5,335 nucleotides of DNA from an uncultured bacterium (GTDB taxonomy: Bacteria; Patescibacteriota; Minisyncoccia; Phycocordibacterales; Phycocordibacteraceae): contig CALUBY010000053.1 in assembly GCA_943914435.1 (NCBI GenBank), forward strand, positions 1-5,335. The letters run 5' to 3'. The notes beneath the pieces are model-generated. The model was not told the origin of the DNA and did no database searches. It saw only the letters and a program-made list of their open reading frames with translations. A program made the translations under genes and the position numbers. Below are positions 1 to 5,335 of this stretch, one piece after another; position 1 is the first letter of the stretch; each line of letters begins with the position of its first letter.

Positions 1-1981
1 GGTTTGTGAGGTATCCCGCAGACGCATGATTGCCCCAGCTGTATGCGGTTGCCCAGTCTGTGGTTGATGCGGTTGTTGGAATCTCAAAGCCTGAGGTTAG
101 AGAGAAGACACCCGTAGCTGAGGTGTAGGTGAGGCCTGTTGCAGAGCTTGAAACCATGCCACGGATGGTTGAGGAGGCTGCGGCAATGCGAGCGTCTGCG
201 GCAGTACTAAAGTCAGAGATGGTTGATGCAAGCTGCGTACCCGTGTGGTTTGCGCGAGCGAGGTAGTAGCTTCCCTCTTGGCCGTCGAAGGTGCCGGTCC
301 AGTCTCCTGTTGCATCGAGAGACATGACACCGGTGGTGCTGTTGTATGAGATGCCTGAGCCTGCGGAGAGTGCTGCGCGTGCGCGGGTGTTAGTGAAGTA
401 TAGGTTTGAAGAGCCTTCGGTTAGGTTGTCGGTTGTTTTGGTGGTGAGCCAATGGTTTGCAGACGTTGTTGAGAATCCGGTAATCGCGTTTTGTGCGAGA
501 TAGTACTCGGTTGAGGTTGTTGAGAAGAAATCATTTTGCGTCTTCCAGTAATCAGCTGAGGTAGTTGAAAATCCGGTAACGTCGTTCTGCGCCAAGAAGT
601 ACTCGGTGGATGTCGTTGAGAAGAAATAGCCCTTTGAAAGAGTGTCGAGGAATGTCTGAGTGCGAGCGTTTGTAAAGAATAGATTCGTCGTTCCTTCTGC
701 AAGAGCATCAGTGGTGTCGGTGTCTTTGTCGAAGTAATTTTGCACCGCGTGATTACCCCAACTAAACGCCGTATCCCAATTTGTTTGCGAAGCGATGAGT
801 GGTATTGCGTATCCGCTCGTGAGACTAAAGACCCCCGACGCATAATCAATCCCTGTAATAGTTTCTGAGATTGCTGATTGTGCACGTGCATTTGAGAAAT
901 ACAGATTCGTAAGACCTTCTGCAAGAGAGTCAGTAGTTTTAGATGAGAACCAAGAGTCAGCGGATGAAGTACTAAACGGTGTTGCGGCGAGGGTCACCGT
1001 AAGCTCTCCATTTACCACCGCAAGTCCATACCCCGTAAAGTCAGTTATGTAATCGGAGCCAACACCGAGAACACTTGTATACAAACTGGTGGTGGTTGCC
1101 TGGTCTGCAAGAAGCGTATTGGTAGTGACTGACGTTCCCTCAAAGGTTGAGTTTGTTATGGTGCTGCCATCGAGATTTCCATCGAACGATACTGAGCCTC
1201 CGTTTCCTCCGTTTGAATCATTACGATTGCGCTCATGCTCATAAATGTCGGCAGTGACTGCATTGCGAAGCGCGAGGAGCTGCGTGCGGAGGTACTCCTC
1301 TGATATCCCGTCACTCTGGATCACTTCAGTAACAAATCGGTTCTGATAGAGAGGGCCACGCTCAACAACCCGTTCCGTGTTGTTTGTAATGACGGTCGTG
1401 GTTGAGTGCGTGACGGGTCCAAGTGTGTAGACAATCTGTGGCACACCCGGAGGAAGGATAAGAGTCGCAAGGGTACGGACCGGAATCCAGAACCATTCCG
1501 AAACCGTCTCATACGTATAGAGCGCCGTTCGCTCAAGAAATGAAAGTGAAGGGTCAGAAGAGAAGACCGCCGCAACCTGCTGATTTGAAATACCTGCAAG
1601 CGCGTTCTGATCATCCTCCAAAAGAGCGATAAGTCCCCCGCCCGCAAATACCGTTGATCCAAGGATGAGCACCCCCACAAACGATGCTGTCGCCATCTGC
1701 CCAAAACTTAGGGAGCGTGACGCGGACTTCTCCGGAACGTGCATGCGGTATTCTGCGAGGCGCTCCTTCGCAAGCCTCTCTGCGCGTGCGGTCTTTTCTG
1801 CCTGAATGATTTTTAGATACCGAGCGAGGACCGCCTTCTCGACGTACCAGAGTCCGTCCTTACGAACTCCTTCGAGCTTTCCCTCGCGACATAGTCGCGT
1901 GATATATCCGGAGGTGACCTCTGCAATCTCAGCCGCCTCGATGGAGGAAAGAAGGGTGGTTGAGTCAGAAGGAGCAGTCAT
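1..1981 (-). CDS. Membrane-anchored HTH protein with tail-fibre-like repeats (C-terminus missing)
   Basis: This reading frame is open for 660 codons from the ATG at 1981-1979 to the left edge, with no stop in the window. Residues about 12-57 match the excisionase/MerR-type helix-turn-helix pattern (IEAAEIAEVTSGYITRLCRE, then GKLEGVRKDG and WYVEKAVL). Residues 58-92 are rich in Arg, Lys and Glu, and residues about 96-120 form one hydrophobic membrane segment, so the positive-inside rule puts the HTH in the cytoplasm and the rest outside. A weaker hydrophobic patch lies at about 164-187. Residues 253-335 are a Ser/Thr/Asn/Gly-rich linker. Residues 336-660 carry fibre repeats: TNLYFSNAR (358), TNLFFTNAR (432), SNLYFTNTR (525), WGNHA at 408 and 649, and GVFSLTSG twice. 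These motifs are typical of phage tail fibres and of large CPR surface proteins. No Shine-Dalgarno motif precedes the ATG, but the in-frame TAG at 2002-2000 and the HTH starting by residue 12 fix this start. Function is inferred: a surface fibre or adhesin, perhaps sensing through its HTH. Confidence 0.92.
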   Translation of the reverse strand, partial: MTAPSDSTTLLSSIEAAEIAEVTSGYITRLCREGKLEGVRKDGLWYVEKAVLARYLKIIQAEKTARAERLAKERLAEYRMHVPEKSASRSLSFGQMATASFVGVLILGSTVFAGGGLIALLEDDQNALAGISNQQVAAVFSSDPSLSFLERTALYTYETVSEWFWIPVRTLATLILPPGVPQIVYTLGPVTHSTTTVITNNTERVVERGPLYQNRFVTEVIQSDGISEEYLRTQLLALRNAVTADIYEHERNRNDSNGGNGGSVSFDGNLDGSTITNSTFEGTSVTTNTLLADQATTTSLYTSVLGVGSDYITDFTGYGLAVVNGELTVTLAATPFSTSSADSWFSSKTTDSLAEGLTNLYFSNARAQSAISETITGIDYASGVFSLTSGYAIPLIASQTNWDTAFSWGNHAVQNYFDKDTDTTDALAEGTTNLFFTNARTQTFLDTLSKGYFFSTTSTEYFLAQNDVTGFSTTSADYWKTQNDFFSTTSTEYYLAQNAITGFSTTSANHWLTTKTTDNLTEGSSNLYFTNTRARAALSAGSGISYNSTTGVMSLDATGDWTGTFDGQEGSYYLARANHTGTQLASTISDFSTAADARIAAASSTIRGMVSSSATGLTYTSATGVFSLTSGFEIPTTASTTDWATAYSWGNHASAGYLTN
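434..625 (-). repeat. Two tandem 96-bp (32-residue) repeat units in the fibre stalk
   Basis: Residues 453-484 and 485-516 of the HTH-fibre protein are adjacent copies of one 32-residue unit. Both begin FFSTTSTEY, continue with LAQN, then TGFSTTSA, and have an aromatic residue and Trp (YW or HW) near the end. The protein match is strong over about the first 26 residues and fades at the end, where the second copy runs into the KTTDNLTEG motif. Many synonymous codons differ (for example ACG versus ACA, TTG versus CTC), so the duplication is not recent or the copies came from different sources. Such units usually set stalk length in trimeric fibres. Confidence 0.8.
1811..1954 (-). other. Excisionase/MerR-like helix-turn-helix domain
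   Basis: Residues 10-57 of the membrane-anchored fibre protein follow the small winged HTH pattern of excisionase-family (HTH_17-like) proteins: a first helix with IEAAEIA, a turn, a recognition helix around SGYITRLCRE, then a G-K-L-x-G-V-R wing strand and W-Y-V leading into a last helix. The family normally binds short DNA sites. Here it is followed by a membrane segment, so it would act at the membrane or serve only as a structural cytoplasmic anchor. DNA binding is inferred from the fold pattern alone. Confidence 0.82.
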
Positions 1982-1991
1982 GAAGGAGCGG

Positions 1992-2022
1992 TGGAATATC
2001 TATATAATACCTAGATATTCCA
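1992..2022 (-). promoter_or_regulatory. Inverted repeat just upstream of the HTH-fibre gene (candidate operator or leader hairpin)
   Basis: The arms TGGAATATCTA (1992-2002) and TAGATATTCCA (2012-2022) are perfect inverted copies around a 9-base spacer, and end 10 bases before the ATG at 1981. The spacer holds a -10-like TATTAT on the minus strand (2009-2004), and TATAAT on the plus strand, but I see no good -35 box for either. As DNA it could be an operator covering the promoter, possibly for the HTH encoded just downstream. As RNA it would be an 11-bp hairpin close to the start codon. The symmetry is seen directly; the role is inferred. Confidence 0.5.
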
Positions 2023-2229
2023 TCGACTCCTACGTGCTAAGTGTTGATAAGATGAAGAACAGTACAAAAGAAAAAGTAACCTCTCTCGCGACGTTGATTT
2101 TCTCGACACAGCACTCCTTTGCTTGCACTCTCCCTCTATAATTTCTATCGTCTTGGACCGAGCCATCCTCGATCTGAAAGCTGCCCACGAGACCCGATCA
2201 CCCTCTCCCTTTAGTAATCAGATAAAAGA

Positions 2230-2257
2230 ACATCACTCCTATATATAGGAGTGATGT
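2230..2257 (-). terminator. 28-bp perfect palindrome with a T-rich tail, candidate terminator of the S74 fibre gene
   Basis: The half ACATCACTCCTATA (2230-2243) is followed without spacer by its exact reverse complement (2244-2257). As RNA this gives a stem of about 12 bp with a 4-base loop. Read on the minus strand, the stem is followed by TTCTTTTATC, a U-rich run fitting an intrinsic terminator for the gene that stops at 2553, about 300 bases upstream. On the plus strand there is no T run after the stem. The stem is only moderately GC-rich, and perfect dyad symmetry is also what a dimeric regulator site would show, so an operator role is the main alternative. Confidence 0.5.
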
Positions 2258-2552
2258 ATACACCGAAGGCAGCCATTACTCACCATCCTGTGCCTCGCTG
2301 CGCGCACGAGCGCGTATGTTAGACGTAATTACAGAGAAAAACCCCACGTAGTGAGCACATTAATGGGCACAGATGAGCAATTACGCCCTCCCTACCTCAA
2401 AAATCACGCAATCTTGGGTTTTATGACGTGGTTGCGCGTATATATACTAATTCTCGCCTGAACGAGATTAAATATGCTTTATATACAGTGTATTATTTCT
2501 CGTTACATTAGTGCTACTGCGTACCCTATATGCTAATACGCTCTTGCTTTTC

Positions 2553-5335
2553 CTATTGCACAGGCGCTTCAACAGTACTAGGTGCCTCTGGAGCCTGTTC
2601 AGCCGGGGTGACCGCTTCGGGTTCCGGTGCTGGTTGAGGTTCTGGAACAGGCACTGTTGGGGGTGTTTGAGGCACGCTTACCTGCTCTTCTGGCTCAGGT
2701 GATGGGGGTACTGTGGGTTCAGTCTCATCTTCTGACTCAATTATGGGCACCTCTTCAGGCTTAGGAGTGAGCGTAGGAGGGACTATTGGCACAGGTTGAG
2801 GTATGGGTATCGCTCGCGTTGGAGATGCTACCTGGGTATTTCCTCCTTCACTTTGCATAATAAAGTAATCAAACGAGATATCGTCATCCTGTCTCGATTC
2901 TAGGGTTATCTCGAACATACCCGCCCCTTTCTTGCTTATGTACCATGATCCACGTACCGGACTGGTGAACGTAATGAATATCTTACTGGTCTCTTGTACG
3001 TACGGGTTTTGAATCTCTGCGACCGTGTTTCCTGCGAGTATCGTTATACTTCCCGCACTTGAGTTTCCTTCTTCGTCTGCTGCAGCAACTATCTGACGGA
3101 ACATCAAGGTGCTAAAGCGAGCAATGCCCGTATCAATGAATGCTTCCATGCTTGAGAACGCGGTCCTGAAAACAGCAAGAGAGAATGGTTCATCTTCTAT
3201 GCTCGTATCATTCTCACCTTCAAGCGCAAGAAGGCGCTCCTCAAATGAATCCAGACGTTCAATAAAGATGTCCATACGCCCCCCGAGAGATTCAATATTT
3301 GTGAGCGCATAGGTACCCATCTTATACAGATCCGCACGACCGCCCGTAAGAACCTCCTCAGGAAGCATGGCGGTGTTCCCTACAAGGAATGCGAAAGCCT
3401 CTACATACCCCTTAAATGTTCCCGTGCCGGCAACGGTAAGCACACCCGCTATATCAGCACTACTTGATACTGCTAGGTTTTTTTCTACCGCACCCGCACT
3501 TCCCGATGCTAGATAGAGCGTACGAAGATTGAGTTCCTTAATAGCGTTTACCGAAGCCGCAAGGATTGGCCTGTCAGAAAGCGTAAGATATCCTCGATTG
3601 TCAGTATCAACCGCCTCAGGAATAGCACGCTGTACATTCTGAGCGCTGAATCCCGTGTAGCTATTTACCGTATCGAAGCCCGTAGAACTCTTCCAGTGAT
3701 AATTGATTGGAGTAATGAGCGCTATCTCATCAAGACCACGTGTGAAATTCCCTTGAATATTCTTTAGATTTTCATCGGAAGAGGCGGTTATGTTTCCATT
3801 CGCGTCAGACTGTAGCGACCCGGCAGCGAAGTTCGAGAAGCGCACAGAGCCCGTCGTGTGCAACTGAGCCGTTGGAGAAGTGGTTCCTATTCCAACATTT
3901 CCGTTATCAAGAATGGTGAACTTAACAGCGTTTGATGAGTCTGTAACGTCAAATGCGCTGCCCGTACTGGTACCAAAACCAGCGACAGTAAGCCGCGCCG
4001 AAGGATTTGACGTTCCTATTCCAACATTTCCAGCACCCGTAACTACCATACGTGTATTGCCTCCCTCTACATTTACTGCTTCTGCTGTAATGAACTCAAT
4101 CGATGTGGCCGCAGTAATGGTTCCAGAGCCAGGATACCCACCAAAGAGCACACGGTTTGCCGAACTTGTATTGTCGGAAGAAAGAAGCATGACGTTGTCT
4201 GACACATTGTCGTATGTCGGCGCGACTATACGAGCTACCTTTCGTACATCATTAGAGCGGCTATAACTGTTTACGTCGCCACCAATGACAAGCGATCCTG
4301 CACCGTATCCACTGCGTGCATGGATGGTTCCTTCAAAAAGAGTCGATCCTACAACATGGAGAATTTCGGTTGGTGTGGTGACACCAATACCGACCATTCC
4401 CGCACTGTCTATAGTCAGGCGTGGCGTCATACTCGTTACGGTTCCTTTGTTACTGCTCGATTGGGTGTTTATCGTAAATGACCCGCTGTTGTCGTAGGCA
4501 ATACCAGACGTGAGACTTCCTGCAAACGTTGCCATGAATCTGCCGTCGGTTCTATCAAGCAAAGAAACAACGTTATTTGCATCTGAAACATGTAACCTTG
4601 AAAGCGGAGATATCGTTCCTATGCCAAGGCTTCCTGCACCAGAAAGATACATGCGCTCCGTGAGACTTCCTCCGTAGGTCGAGAATGCGAGACCCCTATC
4701 AGAACTCGCGCGCCGGATATTTGATATACGACCTGATGCGGTACCACTAACACGGAAGTCATACGAGACTTCTGTGCCAACTGAGGTCCCAGGATTCCCC
4801 ACCACAACAGGACTCGTAATGCCCGCATCACTCGTTCGTTCAACATACAATCCAGCTTGAGAAGCATTAAGCGCACGTGCACCAATCCCTACACCTCCGG
4901 TTATATATGAACTACCGCTCACCGATAGAGTATCGCTCGGAGATGTGGTACCAATACCGACGTTACCCGAGGAACTGATGCGCATTGCTTCAAAGAGACC
5001 GCTCGAACCAAACGTACTAAATGCAACGGCATAATTTGCTGCGGCTACTCGTATATTAGATATCTTACCGGTGACCGTAGATCCATCATTAACGGCACCA
5101 AACGTAAGCGCAGCGGCCGTACCGTTTGATGAGTTCCTATTCAAAAGATAAAGGGGGGATGTTTCTGCACCCGATGAGGTAACAGTAATTCGAGCATTAC
5201 CAAGCGTGTCCATCTTCCACGTGGAGGGCACAATGCCAAATCCAACATTTCCACGGATATAGGTGTCTGCTGTATTGTCGCTGTAAATAGCGTAATTACT
5301 TCCCGTACCCGCACCAAAGGATCCGATGTAAATAC
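2553..5335 (-). CDS. Repeat-containing surface fibre protein with Peptidase_S74 intramolecular chaperone (N-terminus missing)
   Basis: The frame is open from the right edge to the TAG at 2555-2553, giving 926 residues counted from the first full codon at 5333. The GTG at 5231 is internal: the 34 codons before it are open and include a GNVGFG repeat. Residues 1-515 carry seven GNVGIGTTSP-type repeats, about one per 25-125 residues, as in phage tail fibres and large CPR surface proteins. Residues about 517-602 are a Peptidase_S74 domain: SSDENLKNI with Ser519 and Lys524, then INYHW, TGFSAQNVQRAIPEAV and NAIKEL. In phage endosialidases this domain trimerises the fibre and then cuts itself off just before the Ser. 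A coiled coil follows (about 680-704), then a beta-rich domain (about 759-827) and a Pro/Glu-rich tail (about 835-926). No C-terminal LPXTG motif or membrane anchor is visible, so any anchor must lie in the missing N-terminus. Probably an exported trimeric fibre or adhesin; the ligand is unknown. Confidence 0.93.
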   Translation of the reverse strand, partial: IYIGSFGAGTGSNYAIYSDNTADTYIRGNVGFGIVPSTWKMDTLGNARITVTSSGAETSPLYLLNRNSSNGTAAALTFGAVNDGSTVTGKISNIRVAAANYAVAFSTFGSSGLFEAMRISSSGNVGIGTTSPSDTLSVSGSSYITGGVGIGARALNASQAGLYVERTSDAGITSPVVVGNPGTSVGTEVSYDFRVSGTASGRISNIRRASSDRGLAFSTYGGSLTERMYLSGAGSLGIGTISPLSRLHVSDANNVVSLLDRTDGRFMATFAGSLTSGIAYDNSGSFTINTQSSSNKGTVTSMTPRLTIDSAGMVGIGVTTPTEILHVVGSTLFEGTIHARSGYGAGSLVIGGDVNSYSRSNDVRKVARIVAPTYDNVSDNVMLLSSDNTSSANRVLFGGYPGSGTITAATSIEFITAEAVNVEGGNTRMVVTGAGNVGIGTSNPSARLTVAGFGTSTGSAFDVTDSSNAVKFTILDNGNVGIGTTSPTAQLHTTGSVRFSNFAAGSLQSDANGNITASSDENLKNIQGNFTRGLDEIALITPINYHWKSSTGFDTVNSYTGFSAQNVQRAIPEAVDTDNRGYLTLSDRPILAASVNAIKELNLRTLYLASGSAGAVEKNLAVSSSADIAGVLTVAGTGTFKGYVEAFAFLVGNTAMLPEEVLTGGRADLYKMGTYALTNIESLGGRMDIFIERLDSFEERLLALEGENDTSIEDEPFSLAVFRTAFSSMEAFIDTGIARFSTLMFRQIVAAADEEGNSSAGSITILAGNTVAEIQNPYVQETSKIFITFTSPVRGSWYISKKGAGMFEITLESRQDDDISFDYFIMQSEGGNTQVASPTRAIPIPQPVPIVPPTLTPKPEEVPIIESEDETEPTVPPSPEPEEQVSVPQTPPTVPVPEPQPAPEPEAVTPAEQAPEAPSTVEAPVQ
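2556..2831 (-). other. Pro/Glu-rich C-terminal tail
   Basis: The last 92 residues (835-926) are low in complexity: many Pro-x-Pro and Pro-Glu-Pro steps, clusters of Glu and Asp, and almost no aromatic residues. The tail ends at the TAG with EAPVQ and no anchor motif. Such segments are extended and flexible, and often act as spacers or wall-spanning regions. Being at the extreme C-terminus, after a folding chaperone domain, is unusual for one. Confidence 0.85.
2853..3059 (-). other. Small beta-rich C-terminal domain of unknown name
   Basis: Residues about 759-827 alternate hydrophobic and polar positions, as in a small beta-sandwich: GSITILAGNTVAEI, then SKIFITFTSPV, GSWYIS, GMFEITLES and ISFDYFIMQ. 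I recall similar G-S-x-x-I-x-A-G / SKIF-x-T / F-D-Y-x-I patterns near the C-termini of CPR surface proteins, but cannot give a family name. It lies between the coiled coil and the Pro-rich tail, a possible place for ligand binding or fibre capping. Confidence 0.5.
3222..3296 (-). other. Short coiled coil after the S74 domain
   Basis: Residues 680-704 have hydrophobic residues spaced 3-4-3-4-3-4-3 (Ile680, Leu683, Met687, Phe690, Leu694, Phe697, Leu701, Leu704), with charged residues between them (RLDSFEERLLALEGE). This fits three and a half heptads and suggests an oligomeric stalk between the chaperone and the last beta domain. The oligomer number cannot be read from the sequence. Confidence 0.7.
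3528..3785 (-). other. Peptidase_S74 / intramolecular chaperone domain
   Basis: The domain begins in the S-D-E-N-L-K-N-I motif, whose Ser codon is at 3779-3777 and Lys codon at 3764-3762, five residues apart. This matches the Ser/Lys dyad described for phage endosialidase tailspikes, where cleavage falls just before the Ser. Later family marks are ITPINYHW, YTGFSAQNVQRAIPEAV, a GYLTL strand and the NAIKEL helix. Both key residues are present, so self-cleavage is possible, though not shown. Cleavage would release a C-terminal part of about 408 residues, far more than the chaperone alone. Confidence 0.9.
3885..5252 (-). repeat. Seven dispersed GNVGIGTTSP-type fibre repeats
   Basis: Counting residues from 5333, the repeats start at 28 (GNVGFG), 123 (GNVGIGTTSP), 146 (GGVGIG), 234 (GSLGIGTISP), 312 (GMVGIGVTTP), 435 (GNVGIGTSNP) and 478 (GNVGIGTTSP). 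Most are followed by a short strand such as DTLSVSG, SRLHVSD, EILHVVG, ARLTVAG or AQLHTTG. In phage and bacterial fibres these mark beta-strand turns of a trimeric stalk. A larger unit is also duplicated: residues 89-128 (GKISNIR, AFSTFG) resemble residues 201-239 (GRISNIR, AFSTYG). Confidence 0.88.

Larger units (their letters stand above)
1982..2552. other. Non-coding intergenic region between the two fibre genes
   Basis: About 570 bases without a convincing gene on either strand. Read in the direction of the genes (minus strand), it should hold the end of transcription of the upstream S74 gene and the promoter of the HTH-fibre gene. It contains a 28-bp perfect palindrome at 2230-2257 and an 11-bp-arm inverted repeat at 1992-2022. 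Weaker items are a small GC hairpin at 2299-2316, a TCTCG/CGAGA stem at 2452-2467, and a T5 run on the minus strand at 2341-2337 preceded by only a 4-5 bp stem. Parts are AT-rich, especially 2437-2500. I found no tRNA cloverleaf and no recognisable riboswitch. Confidence 0.75.

Noticed and set aside
421..924. 167-codon minus-strand frame inside the HTH-fibre gene
   Set aside because: It lies in another frame of the fibre repeats. The product is low in complexity with no domain, while the overlapping frame gives clear fibre motifs.
1321..1704. 127-codon minus-strand frame overlapping the membrane-segment region
   Set aside because: Arg/Ser/Leu-rich out-of-frame shadow of the HTH-fibre gene.
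2003..2008. Plus-strand TATAAT as a promoter
   Set aside because: No -35 box at the right distance and no plus-strand gene to serve. It is the centre of the inverted repeat.
1806..2141. 111-codon plus-strand reading frame
   Set aside because: Its first half is antisense to the well-supported HTH coding region, and the rest runs through the inverted repeat and intergenic DNA. The product has no recognisable domain.
2208..2276. Small minus-strand frame beginning MAAFGVYITP in the intergenic region
   Set aside because: Only about 21 codons, no well-placed ribosome binding site, and much of it is made by the perfect palindrome.
2299..2316. GC-rich hairpin CGCGC-ACGA-GCGCG
   Set aside because: A short stem without a T run on either strand and no link to a gene. 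It may be chance.
2337..2375. Possible intrinsic terminator with T5 on the minus strand
   Set aside because: The stem (CCCA/TGGG) has only 4-5 pairs with a long loop, so it is much weaker than the palindrome at 2230-2257.
2448..2470. TCTCG/CGAGA stem-loop about 85 bases after the S74 gene stop
   Set aside because: Only five core pairs plus a bulge, and no T run follows on the minus strand. Its role cannot be supported.
3880..4266. 128-codon plus-strand frame opposite the NVGIGT repeats
   Set aside because: Its repeated VPIPTFP motif is simply the reverse complement of the GNVGIGT repeat codons.
5229..5231. GTG as the start of the S74 fibre gene
   Set aside because: The same frame is open for 34 more codons to the right edge and includes a GNVGFG repeat, so this is an internal Val codon.

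Overview
The window holds the facing parts of two large, related genes for fibre-like surface proteins. Both lie on the minus strand and are separated by about 570 bases of non-coding DNA. Neither gene is complete: the downstream one (minus strand, 1981 to the left edge) lacks its C-terminus, and the upstream one (right edge to 2553) lacks its N-terminus. The downstream gene is open to the left edge for 660 codons from a clear ATG. The upstream gene stays in frame all the way to the right edge, so the GTG at 5231 is an internal valine codon and not a start.

The downstream gene encodes an N-terminal excisionase/MerR-like helix-turn-helix, a basic linker, one transmembrane segment, a Ser/Thr/Asn-rich linker and then phage-tail-fibre-type repeats (NLYFTNAR, WGNHA and GVFSLTSG motifs). 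The upstream gene encodes seven variants of the GNVGIGTTSP fibre repeat, a Peptidase_S74 intramolecular chaperone with its Ser and Lys in place, a short perfect-heptad coiled coil, a small beta-rich domain of unknown name and a Pro/Glu-rich C-terminal tail.

The intergenic region (1982-2552) holds two notable symmetric elements: a 28-bp perfect palindrome at 2230-2257, followed on the minus strand by a T-rich run and therefore a candidate terminator for the upstream gene; and an 11-bp-arm inverted repeat at 1992-2022 just before the downstream start, a candidate operator or leader hairpin. I see no tRNA, rRNA, CRISPR array, transposase or plus-strand gene.

Organism: no taxonomic marker gene is present. 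From memory of the family, long HTH-TM-fibre proteins and NVGIGTTSP/S74 proteins in chromosomal settings are frequent in Patescibacteria (CPR, especially Parcubacteria-type lineages), and that is my best guess; a phage or prophage origin of the fibre modules is the main alternative. The code looks standard: TAG is the visible stop, and TGA does not occur in frame in either gene.

Together the genes look like a cell-surface fibre or adhesin locus. One protein has a cytoplasmic DNA-binding-like head linked through the membrane to an exposed stalk. The other is a probable trimer that folds, and may cut itself, with a phage-derived chaperone. How they cooperate is inference.
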